Assembly (NCBI GenBank): GCA_029959085.1
Contig: JARWIR010000016.1
Span: 5,253,441-5,317,440, forward strand
Length of the DNA stretch: 64,000 nucleotides
Direction: 5' to 3'
Source: Nemophila menziesii
Lineage: Eukaryota; Streptophyta; Magnoliopsida; Boraginales; Hydrophyllaceae
Shown here: piece after piece, positions 40,401-52,772 of the stretch
Layout of the letters: the number at the start of each line of letters is the position of its first letter
Position numbering within the stretch: the first letter of the stretch is position 1
Made by a program: the position numbers and the translations under genes
The notes under the pieces: model-generated
Databases searched by the model: none
Told to the model about the DNA's origin: nothing
What the model saw: only the letters and a program-made list of their open reading frames with translations

Positions 40401-41786
40401 ATTTTTGAGTTTGGGGTGGGGTTCGTTGCCTCATCCCAGTTTTTTATGTGTTATTTGCTTTATTTGCTTTCAATAAAAGAATTTTCGGAGTTGCGTTTGA
40501 CTATAGAAATTTTTAAATATCCCTTTAAGCATACTTTTGATAAATCTATGATAGTAAATAGTGGACTTTAGGGATTGATATAAAACGCACTTACAATTGC
40601 ATGCGAACATAGGTAATTGATAGGAAAAATTAATTAACAATGCAAATGAAGTAAGCTTGTACTCAAGGAATATGTTTGGTGTGTAGAACGTGAAATCCTA
40701 ATTAGTAGAGAACCCACCTAGATATGAACTAAAGACAAGCTATGTACTTAGGAAAATGATAGGGGCAGTTCTTTGTTAGCCATTTGTGTCTTTTTAGCCT
40801 GCTATCCCTTGTATTAATTATTATCCGTCTTAGCCCACTTTGAGCCTTTAGCCTTTTCTTTGTAGCCACGATATAAGCCATTATCCCTTAGATTATTAGG
40901 CATGACCATATGACCCGCACTTGAATCACAATCCTGAGACATGTCTCGAGCTTGAGTTTGGGGTGGTGGGACCACATATGGGGAATTAAATGGGTAGGGA
41001 TCGATGTGCTTTGTATTGTATCACAATTGCAGATGATATATACTTGTAACCCTTTGCCGGGAATGAAGAAAAATGAAAAAAAAAAAATGAAAAATTTTGA
41101 AAAATCTTACAGTAGGAACCGGGAACCCAGATTCGTCAAAACCGGAAACCCGGTTTGCTTCTGTACAAAAAAAAAAAAAGAGAAAAAGAAAAGAAAAATA
41201 TGAATGAATAAAACATCCGGCAAAGAGGAATTTTCTGAAAATCATCTTATTTATAGTGGGTAGACATGGGACGCTAAATTAGTGCGTATATGGGTGAGTG
41301 AGAACATCTTTTTGAGCGTTAACTCAAGCTCGAGGACATTGTTGATGGTAAGTGAGGAGAGAGCCAAAAGCTCACTTCAAATTTACCAAATATACATCCA
41401 CACCCGTCCTTAAGCCAATATTATAACCGTAAAGACCTCGTGATTCCTAAGTGCATAGTGAATTTATAATTCTGTTGATAGGGAATACACTAGGTGGAGC
41501 GTTCAAAGCGAGTTAGGATTAATGACCACCCTATAGCCATCATACAGAGATGAGTACAAGTGTAACCTTCAAGCATTGCGACTTTAATTTTATGATTGAG
41601 ATTATTTACGTTTGATGTTGCATGATTAGTGTATGTGTATATTAGTTTCTAGAGTTTGTTATATGAGATTTATTTTGAGAATTGCTTTAGGGTTTATTTG
41701 CTAGCTTCTATTTGTTTATACGCTTACTTCTACCCCTTTGTTTTGTTTTACTTTGTCGGGACGACAAAGGTTTGAGTTGGGGGTCT
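40401..41786 (+). other. Element 1 3' non-coding region and polypurine tract
   Basis: No credible ORF. It contains polypurine-like boxes at 40406-40418 and 40953-40965, the palindrome GAGACATGTCTC at 40936-40947, and a fifth GC-rich unit (41113-41160). An A-rich stretch lies near 41070-41200. A hairpin at 41751-41769 (stem CTTTGTCG/CGACAAAG, loop GGA) is followed by the polypurine tract TGAGTTGGGGGTC (41773-41785), directly before the LTR. Confidence 0.8.
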
Positions 41787-43349
41787 TGATGTCTCCCTAA
41801 TTGTTCTTATTTTAGACCCTTAGGAGACATCATTTTTGGTGTTTATTTAATTAATTTGATAGACTTTTGTACTAAATATTCAATAATCCGGAATTACCTT
41901 TTTATTTCTAGCATTTTTAATTTATTAAACTTTTGCGCGTAATATTGGTATTTTTAGTGTAAAGTTTACAGGTTTTAGATGTTAGCTAGGAGAGGAATCC
42001 GAGGAGAAGATCAAAGATCGTGAATTAGAGTCAAGACTTGAAGACAAATCCCGAAGATTTTATTTTTAGAGCTGAAAATCCACTTTCCAGGCCATAGATT
42101 GCTGATTTCGAGGTGCTTAAGCGATGATTTAGCCGCTGACCTTTGAAGAGAAATAATTCCTTATCGAGTTACGGAACTTTAGCAACTGGAATGAGGTCAA
42201 TCGGAGTTGTAACGCATCGGGAAAAGGTGTTTTAGTGAAGGCCTATAAACAGTTACGGGATTTTGGGCTTAGAAAGTGGGCTTGGACATTTAATTAGGCT
42301 TTTATTTTCTGGTCCAAGCCCTAATCCGAATTTTTACTTATAAAAGGAGGTCTGGACTTCTATTTTTCACACAATTCACATTCCACAAGATTAAACACCA
42401 GAGAGAAGCAACAGAAGGAAGAAAGAAGAAGCTACAAGAGCTGGAGTGGGTCTATAGCTCCGTTCGTAGTCAATCCAATTCCGGAAATTAGGTTCTTTTC
42501 GTATTTTAATTTTGTAAACAATATGAATTCCAATTCTTTTAATTTAGTTTTTAATTTTAATATGAGCTAAGCTTTCATTAGTGCTTGAGAACAAACAATG
42601 GGTGAATCCTAGTTTTATTTTATAACGAATGTTGAATTTGGGTTTCTGTTAAATTAAATTAAATCAGGTCTTTTACTCTTTTCGACAATTTATGATTATT
42701 GACTGATTTTAGAGTCGCGAACTAAAATTAGGTATTAGTATCTAAGCTATTCCACATATGTGGCGTGTGGATCATCTTGACGGGGGGTTTAGGTACAGAA
42801 TTAATTGTTCAATCTGGGATAAAAACTATTGATTCTGACGAACTTAGTTAATCCTAGGGCCAAAGTGGTAATAAATCTTAATCATCCAACGGTGGATCAT
42901 ATTTACCCTGACGGGACTAGTGACACTTTAGGATCGCCTTATAGTCCACCCTGACGGGGGTATAAGGAATTTAGAATCCCGACCATTGTAATTGACCGAT
43001 TTAGCCCTTAAACAACATAAGTTAGGAAGTAAGATTAGGAGGATCCTTGCGTTCTCAAGTACTACATCTCATATTGCGTTTTCACTTATTTTACTTGCGT
43101 CTTAGCTTCTACTTGCATTTTACTATTTGTCTTTTATTCATTAGCTTTAAACAACAAAACCAAACAAACATTTTATTATCTTTTATTTTTCATAAGTGCA
43201 TCAATCACTACTTGCTAAACATTGTGATCAACCATCCGTCCTTGGAACGAATCTGTATTATCATACATACTACTTGGGACAACCGTACACTTGCGGTTGT
43301 GGTTCGATTAGCATTTGCATTTATTTTTAGAACACACAAAGGACCACCA
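41787..43349 (+). mobile_element. 3' LTR of element 1 (1563 bp)
   Basis: Near-identical to 33782-35344 and preceded directly by the polypurine tract. It ends GGACCACCA and is followed by the TSD copy CTAAA. The frame at 43047-43469 is LTR sequence and not a gene. Confidence 0.97.
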
Positions 43350-44367
43350 CTAAACCATAGTGATTATCTAGCTAGGTTGGGTTGTCAGATCAAACCTAAT
43401 ACTAGACGTTATGTGTTAAACATGCAATTAAACACCGTGGTCAATGGTTACCTAATTACTAGATGGTAATTCTATATGGGTGCACTTCCACAAGAACACA
43501 GAATATAAATCCAAACACATAAACAGAGAATAAAAACTATAATTCTATTTAAAACATTAATTTCCCAAATTAGATAGATGTCAATCAAAACTAGGGTTCA
43601 TACATATATGCTAAACACTCAAACTAAAAGGAATTAATTCATACTAAGAAAAGAAAAGAAAATAATTACAAAGTAAGAGGTTGAAGGAGACATAGTTGTT
43701 GCACAGCTCCTTCCAGACTTCTTCTCTTGTGTTGCAGCTTCCTCTTGGCCTTAAGGTCTGGGCAAGGATGATTTTAGAGTGTTAAGAGGCTGTATTTATA
43801 GGGTATAGGAAGACCTAATTCATTTTCTTGAAGGAGAAGGAAAGTAATGGACTCCTAGTCCAACTCAAATTCGTATGGAAATAAAGACAAACACTGCTGG
43901 ACCGTTTTGAGCATATCTTCTTCGTTATTGGTCGGATTGAGCTCCATAAGATACCAAAAGAATCGCAACAGAATTATCTTGACCCTAAAGAAGGAAATTA
44001 CCAAAATCGGCCTATTTCTTAGGTAAAAACGCATATCTTTAGACGTGTATGCAGAATCCTAGATTTAGTCAGCTTTTCCTTTTCCATCTTTTTAGCTTTT
44101 GTTTCCTTATCTCCAATTACCATGCAAATCTCTTTCCATAAGTTGTAATATCTGACTTGGACTCTAATTAATCTCCATAATTATCTTTAAAGCTTCACAC
44201 TAAATAAACAATTAAACCCAATATGCTCTAAAAATATTATGTTACTAAATCAAGACTCAAAATAGGAAAGTGCACTAAACTAAGCTAAAATCAACCTATA
44301 AACTAATAAATAAGCCTAAAATGATGTCTCGAAAGTATATTATATTATCACAAATGAGGAGACATCA
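43350..44367 (-). mobile_element. 5' LTR of element 2, distal piece
   Basis: Continues the LTR interrupted at 33781 (43350-43354 is the duplicated CTAAA) and aligns with 27578-28594. It ends GAGGAGACATCA, followed by TSD AAATG. Its terminal inverted repeat (TGATGTCTC, GGAGACATCA, 44322-44367) is better preserved than in the 3' LTR. Confidence 0.93.
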
Positions 44368-44372
44368 AAATG

Positions 44373-45430
44373 TCACTAAGTTTGATTATTCTCTTTCATA
44401 CAATCAAATAGTTTGATGTTATGATTTTAGAATAAGAGTCATAAGAGTACAAAGGACTAGTGTGAGTACACTTATCTTCCTAATTTTATATGTAGATGAC
44501 ATATTATCACATAGGGATATGATATACCAACCAAGTAATTAACCAAGTTTTTTGATTGTCTAATAATTCTCCATGAAAGATTTAGGAAAGTAACTTATAT
44601 TCTTTGAACTGGGATCTACAGAGATAGATCAAAGAAGCTACTTGACGTATATCAATCTTAGTATATTTATAACATTTTTGAAGTTTTACATGGAAATTCT
44701 AAGAGGAGCTATTTAACAATAGTCTTTGGAATTACTATTAATGGGAGGATTTGTTTTAGGACCTTAAAAGTAAGAGAATGAATGTGTATAGTCCTATTTG
44801 TTAAAACAATAAGGATCTGTCTAGCATACCATGAAAAAAAGTATATTACTTGAAGTGTACTATATGATAGGAGTGGTGAGTAAGTATGAAGGTAACCTTG
44901 ATAGGGAATGTTGGAAAGTAGTAAAGACTAATCTTAAGTACTTAAGAAGTACTAAAGACCAATTCCTCATATGTGGAGAATATAAGTTAATGCTAATTGG
45001 ATATATAGATGCTTTTTTCTCTTCAAACATGGATGATAGCAAATCAACATATGGTTGTGTCTATATAGAGGAGAAGTGAATAGGAATAGTTCCAATCAAG
45101 ATACTATAGCGGATTTCGGTTACTAAAACTAGAACACATAGCAGCATAAGATGCAACTATGCAAGTTGTTTGGATAAAATAGTTCTTATATATATTGTGT
45201 ATTTATACAATATAGATAGTAGATCACATTATAGATCCAAACAAATTATGCAGTAGTACCGCTTGATTCGAGATATTATGAACATGAAGATGTTCACATT
45301 CAATAGGTAGAAGAAAGGGAAAACAATGTAGATATATTCATCTAAGTGTGTCTATCAGAAGAGTCTGATGAGAACAAACTGCTTACGAGTTATGGTACTT
45401 GTACGATTGGGTCTAGGCCAAGGTAGAGAT
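44373..45430 (+). pseudogene. Decayed Ty1/copia pol, right half (RT catalytic loop and RNase H)
   Basis: Continues the copia element left at 27079. FDYSLSYNQIV near 44378 is followed by ILYVDDILSHRDM near 44490; YVDD is the RT catalytic motif. The RNase H frame (44831-45079) shows YMIGVVSKYEGN, WKVVKTNLKYLRSTKDQFL, IGYIDAFFSSNMDDSKSTYG, matching the family pattern ending in GYTDASFQTDKDD. A TETEHIAA-like segment in broken frame near 45100-45160 follows. Multiple stops and frame changes show it is dead. Confidence 0.85.
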
Positions 45431-46260
45431 TGTTATAATTATTCCCTAGCCAAGATCGTCTTGTAATGAGTTGAACACAAGTGTTCACTGTACACGATAG
45501 TAGTTATCCCTACAGTTGTGATTAAAGGAATTGTTTCCTTGAATCTATGGAAAGATTTTATGATTATGGTATTCATTTATATGACATAAAGGCAGATCCT
45601 TGACTAAGTTATGAACTAGATATCATTAGGTGTTTTGATGATGAAGATCTAGCTCATAGGACTTAACCTAAACTTGTTATTAATCGTAGGATCATCGAGT
45701 TAGGACCTCGATGATCCGATTAGATTAATATGTAGCTAACAAGTATTTATTAGATAATTATCGACAGTTCTCATTTAATTAGTTAGGTACATAGATAATA
45801 CACATAGAGATATGATTATCGAACCGACTAAAGCTAGAGATTCCTAATGATTAATTACCTTGAACTATCAAGTGGGTTAATCTCTATAAGGGCTAAAATG
45901 CTTGTAATCCTTTGACCTGAGATCATCGCTATAGTTGCATATGTGCTTATTGTGTTTAGATACTGGACTACTAGTGTGTCATAATGCTGATCGATAGGAT
46001 ATTGGACATAGCTAAGTATATATGCTCCTAGGGATGAGTCAAGATGGAATCTATCAACTCTAGGTAAAGAGTTTGAACTCTATGATGTCATAAGATTATA
46101 ACGATTCTATCAAATCCTTGTCCAAGGTAATAGAATGAATGAATAAAAGAGTTTCTTAGGTCTTTCGTCAATCGTTGATAATCGATGTGTAACGTAGTTG
46201 ATTTTCTAATGGGATTTTCTAATTTTTGGAACTCTTGCATTTTAATATATTTATTCACTC
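45431..46260 (+). mobile_element. Probable 3' LTR of the decayed copia element
   Basis: A purine-rich stretch (gccaaggtagagat) ends at 45430 and TGTTATAATT follows, the usual polypurine-tract to TG transition. About 830 bp of non-coding sequence then runs to the AT run before the Helitron. The matching 5' LTR was not found and the right end is not defined. Confidence 0.45.
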
Positions 46261-46297
46261 AATTAAATAATTAAAATCTTATATATATATATATATA

Positions 46298-48159
46298 CTA
46301 GGTATAGCCCGTGCCTGAAGACACTTCAAAAAAATATCCAATTAATTGTTCATTTTCCATTTTTACATAGCAAATCCTTAAAAGTTAGAACGATTATTTG
46401 TTATAAATATGTAAATCTAAATATTCATTTGGTTAAGGTTAAGATAGAAGTTAAGGTTAAGGTTAAAGGTAAAATTGAAGGTAATGTTGAAGGTTAAGGT
46501 TATGGTTACAGTTAAGGTTAAGGTTTAGGTTTAAGGTTTAGGTTTATGGTTCAAGGTAAAAGTTAAGTTTTAACATTCAGGTTAAGGTTAAGTTTTAACT
46601 TTAAGGTTAATATAGTGGTTATAAAAGTTAAGATGAAGGTGAGGGTGGAGGTTATAGTTATTGTTTAAGGTTAAGGTTAGGTTTATGATTTAATTCTAAG
46701 GTTTAAGTTTTAAGATTTAAGGTTTAAGGTTTAAGGTTTAACGTTAAATATTAAGGTTAAGCTTATGGTTAAAGTTAAGGTTAAGGTTTAAGGTGTAAGG
46801 TTTACGGTTTAAGGTTTAAGCTTTAAGGTTCATGGTTCAAGTTATGATTAATTTTATAATTAAGGTTAAAGTTAAGTTTTAACTTTAAGGTTAAGATAAA
46901 GGTTAAAAAAGTAAAGATGAAGGTGAAGGTGAAAGTTAAATTTAAGGTTTAAGGTTTAAGGTTAAGGTAAAGGTTAAGGGTTGAGGTTCAAGGTTTAAGG
47001 TTTAAGGTTAAGGTTAATTTAAAGGTAAATTTTTAAGCTTTAAGTTTAAAGTTAAGGTTGAGATTAAGGTGAAGGTGAAGATTAAGGTTTATGGTTTAAA
47101 GTTTAAGGTTTAGGTTTAAGGGGTAATATCTAAGGTTATGGTTAAGTTTAATGTTAAAGTTGAGGTTAATATTATTGTTAAGGTTAAGGGTAAGGGTGAG
47201 GGTGAGGGTAAGGTTAACGTTAACAATAAGGTTAAGTTTAAGTTTATGTTTAAGTTTATGTTTAAGTTTAAGTGTAAGTTGATGTTTATGTTTAAGTTTA
47301 AGTTTAAGGTTAAGGTTAAGGTTAAGGTTAATGTTAGGTTAGGGTTAAGGATATGGTTAAGGTTATTAGTTAAAAAGTTGAGGTTGAGGTTAAGGTTAAG
47401 GCTAAGGTTAAGGTTAAGGTTAAGGGGTTAAGGGGTTAAGGGTTAAGTTTAAGGTTAATGTTAAGTTTATTCTTATGGTTAAGGCTAAGGCTAGCTAAGA
47501 CTAAGGCTACGACAAAGGCTAGGACTAAGGCTAGGGATAAGTTTAATGCTAAGGCTAAGGCTAAGGCTAAAGCTAAGGTTAAGGATAAGGCTAAGGCTAA
47601 GTATAAGGCTAAGGCTAAGGCTACGGATAAGACTAAGGCTAAGGCTAAGGCTAAGGGTAAGGCCAAGGTTAAGGCTAAGACTAAGACTAAGGCTAACACT
47701 AACGCTAAGGCTAGGTCGAGGGCTAGGGCCAGGGCTAGGGTTAAGGAGAAGGTTAAGGTCAAGTTTAAGGTTAATTTTAAGGTTAAATTTAAGTTAGAGG
47801 TTGATGTTAAGTTTAATTCAAAGGTTGAGGTTGAGGTTGAGTTTGAGGTTAAGGTCAAAGTTAAGGTTAAATTTAAGTTAGAGGTTGATGTTAAGTTTAA
47901 TTCGAAGGTTGAGGTTGAGGTTGAGGTTGAGTTTGAAAGGTTAAAGTTAAGGTTTAGGTTACAGTTAAGAATTTGGGTTAATGTTAGAGGTTTGCGGTCA
48001 GCGTGGATCAAATACGGAACTTTTAGATGTCTAATGGAGTGGGATAAGTGACAATTAAGATTTTATTAGAAAAAAATTAATGAAATTAATGTGAAGAAAT
48101 TAACCCGTTTAGAGGGTCCAACCCGTATAAAAAAGTATTTTATTATATAGATATAGAGA
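46298..48159 (-). mobile_element. Helitron, minus strand, carrying a TTAAGG-like array
   Basis: On the minus strand it starts TCTCTATATCTATATAAT (48159) preceded by A. It ends with a short hairpin (GTG...CAC), GGGCTATAC and CTAG (46298) followed by T, the A/T insertion context and 3' structure of Helitrons. The same 3' end design (hairpin, GGGTTCTAC, CTAGT) occurs in the Helitron ending at 54005. There is no Rep/helicase ORF, so it is non-autonomous. About 80 percent of it is the repeat array at 46432-47965. Confidence 0.75.
46432..47965. repeat. TTAAGG-type degenerate satellite, about 1.5 kb
   Basis: Irregular 6- and 7-mers GGTTAA, GGTTTAA, GGCTAA and GGTTGA fill this stretch. The left half is richer in TTTAAGG, and the part at 47480-47740 is richer in GGCTAA. 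It resembles telomere repeat but lacks runs of plant TTTAGGG. It generates long artefactual frames rich in Lys-Ala, Leu-Arg or Leu-Thr. Its reverse complement occurs as a 140-bp stretch at 53790-53930 in the other Helitron. Confidence 0.95.
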
Positions 48160-48432
48160 TATAATGAATAATGAATGTTAATGGTCAAGGTTAAAGTTAA
48201 GGTTTATATTACGGTTAATAATTTGGGTTAATGTTAGAGCGGTCAGCGTGGATCAAATATGGAACTTTTAGATGTCTAATGGAGTGGGATAAGGGACAAT
48301 TAAGTTTTTATTAGAAAAAAAATTAATGCATTTAATGTGAAGAAATTAACCCGTTTAGAGGGTCCAACCCGTTTAAAAAAGTATTTTATTATATAGATAT
48401 AGAGATATAATGAATAATGAATGTTAATGGTC
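47941..48432. repeat. 246-bp tandem duplication of the Helitron 5' end plus flank
   Basis: 47941-48186 and 48187-48432 are near-identical. Each contains the Helitron 5' end (minus strand) and 27 bp of flanking sequence (tataatgaataatgaatg and on). Confidence 0.9.
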
Positions 48433-49689
<1,257 letters not shown>

Positions 49690-51559
49690 TAGGGGTGAGC
49701 AAATGAAAACTAAAAAACCAAACCGAACCAAAAAACCGAGGAAAAGCGAACCGAAAAACGAAATGGTTCGGTTTTCAATTTTCAGTATTCAAATTTTTTT
49801 GGTTCGGTTTGGTTTACTATGCAAAAACCAAACTAGAAAAATAGAATACAAACCAAACCGACGAAGAAAAAAAAAGAGAATGTGAGAATATTTTCATAAG
49901 AATTATGTGAAAGAAAATTTAGTTGATAATTTATCATCTACGTGAAATCTTTTGTTTTACTATTTTAAGGTGTTATTAGTAAGAATTTATTTATATCACA
50001 TCTATATTATAAAGTAGAGTTTTTACATAAGTGGTGCCAGGATTGATTCTGGCCAAGTATAAGAGGTGGCCATGATCGTTTCTAACCCCACTTATCATTA
50101 TAAAAAAAAGAAAAAAAATATACACTCGAATTCAAAGTAACCCCAGAAGAAAAAAAAGAAAAAAAGACAAAACCCTAACTAATTTCACCTTTGCCACACA
50201 TTCCATTGACTTCGCCTTTCCACCAGCCGCTCGCTCGACTCTCCACTATCACCACAATACTCGCACCATCACCGCCACGACGAGACTCGCACCATCACCG
50301 CCTTCAAGGACCCATCACCATCACCATCATTCTAATAAACGATCTTTTGTTATTCTTCTCTTATTCACCGCAACACTCGCACCATCACTGCCACGGCGAG
50401 ACTCGCACTATCACCGCCTTCAAGGACCCATCACCATCACCATCATTCTAAGAAAATCCTATTTCCGGCGCAATTGTTCTGCTTTAGATCCGGTAACATC
50501 TTCTCCCTCTTCTTTTATTCTTCAATTTCATGTTATATTCATCAATTTCTTTTATTCTTCAAAGAGGGAATGTTCAAGGACCAGCCTTCAGCTTCTAAAA
50601 TGGAGCTCCGGGCAACACCACACTGCTTCAAGCGTCTCCATCTTCTTCCTAGTGTAAGTATTACTCCTTAATCATTAGATTCTTTGTCCTGATGGGTTAC
50701 CTCTGGTTTCTAATTAATTTGTTTGAAGAAATTGGATCCTAATTGAATTTTTTTAGCCACTTTATTTCATGAAATCATTCTGGTTGTTAAAGGGGTGCAT
50801 CCGAGGTTTGTGATGTTTATTTAGTGTAGCATTTGAATGTTAGATGGATTAGTTTAAGCTCTAACGAATTTTAGATTTTACAGAAATTAAAAGATGCTTC
50901 TACTCAGACATTCTTCTTTGTTTTGCTTTAAATTCAAAAGAGTGTATAATTTGAAGGGGCTAAAGAAGGCTAAAGAACTCTTCACTAAAGTATACCTCCC
51001 GTCTCAACCTCCACGTGGAACTTCTCGCCGGTAACATATATCATTTATACTTTCAATAAGTTAACATAATATATAATTTTTTTTAATAATGTAATGGGTA
51101 GGACATAAAGGAGGATGTAGGATTTTTTATTCAACTCGAAAAGGTAAAAAATTTCCTGATAGCATGTCTAAAACCATTCCAATGTGGATATGTGTATTGA
51201 ATCGTACCATTGCTAATCATAGAAGCAAAACTATTAAACATAATGTAAGTGAAACCTTTAGGTTTATTAAATTGAGTGATTTTGAGTTTAATTACATCTT
51301 TTATTTTACTCTTTCAGGATTCAAAATCTAATTGGGATTGTACATTACATCTCCCACTTTAGATTTCACTTACAGAAAGAGAATTAATCGAGAATCGATT
51401 ACAAAACTGGACTTACGAATTAGAATCAAGTGGAGCAGATATAGCTTCAATTTCAATTTCATGGAATTTTATAATAAAAAAAAACTTATTGAGAGCTATT
51501 CATTTAGCCCCTTCAAATTATACACTCTTTTGAATTGAATGGTGAGTTACTCATTTAAA

Positions 51560-52105
51560 TTACAAATTACTGCATTTTTTGAATTGTTGACACAACTGCT
51601 GGAGTGAGCAGTTTAGTGTTATAATGAGTATTTTTGAATTTGTCTAGCAGTAAATATCGATTTGCCTCCACTGATGGAGTGAGCAAATATCCATTTGGTT
51701 TTACACTGAAATTCGTTAACTTTTTAACTGTAAGTGAACAATATGGTCTTATACTGTATTTTTTAATTGTTTTGAAGCACTTATCCATTTGTCAAAACTG
51801 CTGGAGTGAGCAAATTAGTGTTTTAATGCATTTTTTAATTGTTTTACAGTAAATATCCATTTGGTGCAATTTGGTTTTAATGTATTTTTTAATTTAGTGT
51901 TATAATGCATTTTTTGAATTGTTTTGCAGTAAATATCCATTTTGGCGCAACTGGTGGAGTGAGCAAATTGGTCTTACACTGCATTTTTGCATTTTTTTAA
52001 TTATTTTGCATCCATTTGCCACAAATGCTGGAGTAAGCAATTAGGTGTTATAGTGCATTTTTTAATTGTTTTGCAGTAAATATCCATTTGGCGTAACTGA
52101 AAATT
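51560..52105. repeat. Irregular tandem repeat inside the Helitron
   Basis: Five to six diverged copies of a unit built from GCAGTAAATATCCATTTGG, CTGGAGTGAGCAAATTAG and ATGCATTTTTTAATTGTTT. Two reversed copies of part of the unit lie at 61083-61200, so it is dispersed. Confidence 0.8.
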
Positions 52106-52592
52106 TATCCTCACTTCCTTTCTCTCTCATGAATGGCCAGTAAGCTGATCGAATTTAAGAAATTTTGGCAAATTATATAATTCTTTGAAAGTATTTGAAA
52201 GGGTGCTACCCTTATTAAAATTTATTAGGGGTTTTGGTGAAGAGTTCAAATTATCGCATGAAGGGGTTGTTAGATCGAACTAAGGTGGTGTTCCGCCACT
52301 TGCCACCGACGATTACGTAGTCTATGTTTATGGAACATTTTGACTCTCTATTTTTCAGTCGCTGTCACTGCTTTATTTCCGTGCTAAAAGAGCAGGTTAC
52401 GGTTATATCCATTACATCGCTGTTTAGATGACTATTTGTAATATTTTAAATATGAATTTCGACGGGTTTTATTGTTGTTAGCTTTAATTTTTGCTCACTA
52501 TGTAGGTAAATGTGAATTATATGTGTTCTAGGTTTGTGTAGCTTATTAAAATTAGTGCAAAAATATTGATGGACTAAGTTTGTTTTACTTTT

Positions 52593-52772
52593 GGGGTAAA
52601 TTGCACCATCGGTCCCTTTGTTATGTAAAATACCCAAATATGCCCCTATAATACTCCAACAACAGAAAAACCCATTCAGAGAGATATATTTGCTACCACA
52701 ATGTGTAGAACAGTGGTATATATGTCTACTTCGCATACCACACAGAGTCAAAATCAATGGTGCAATTTCACT
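52593..52772. mobile_element. MITE-like inverted repeat
   Basis: GTAAATTGCACCAT at the left and its near-complement ATGGTGCAATTTCAC at the right bound about 180 bp. The same end word occurs alone at 17047. No clear TSD. Confidence 0.4.

Larger units (their letters stand above)
33782..43349 (+). mobile_element. Athila-like element 1 (young, pol-deleted), TSD CTAAA
   Basis: A 9568-bp element with 1563-bp LTRs of equal length that start TGATGTCTCC and end GGACCACCA. It is flanked by the perfect duplication CTAAA (33777-33781 and 43350-43354). By eye the LTRs differ at only two positions (near 34150/42155 and 34679/42684), so insertion is recent. Order: LTR, tRNA-Asp primer site, gag, deletion junction, integrase, GC-rich palindromic repeats, env-position ORF, 3' region with repeated polypurine-like boxes, polypurine tract, LTR. 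It sits inside the 5' LTR of element 2. Confidence 0.97.
27085..44367 (-). mobile_element. Athila-like element 2 (non-autonomous, minus strand), TSD AAATG
   Basis: A complete LTR element flanked by the perfect duplication AAATG (27080-27084 and 44368-44372). Minus-strand order is: 5' LTR (44367-43350 plus 33781-33285, split by element 1), primer-binding site (33278-33261), gag-derived frame (33096-31936), GC-rich repeat block, 3' non-coding region, polypurine tract (28608-28596) and 3' LTR (28594-27085). Excluding the nested insertion the internal region is 4690 bp and encodes no protease, RT, RNase H or integrase, so mobilisation must have been in trans. The LTR copies differ at more sites than those of element 1, which fits its older position in the nest. 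Confidence 0.93.

Noticed and set aside
43047..43469. 140-residue frame also present as 35042-35374
   Set aside because: It is LTR U5 sequence repeated at both ends of element 1 and not a gene.
46432..47965. True interstitial telomere
   Set aside because: The unit is TTAAGG or TTTAAGG-like and not plant TTTAGGG, and it lies inside Helitron boundaries.
47436..48051. Long Lys-Ala, Leu-Arg and Leu-Thr frames resembling histone H1-like or basic proteins
   Set aside because: They are translations of the GGTTAA/GGCTAA array in several frames of both strands, with no unique sequence or start context.
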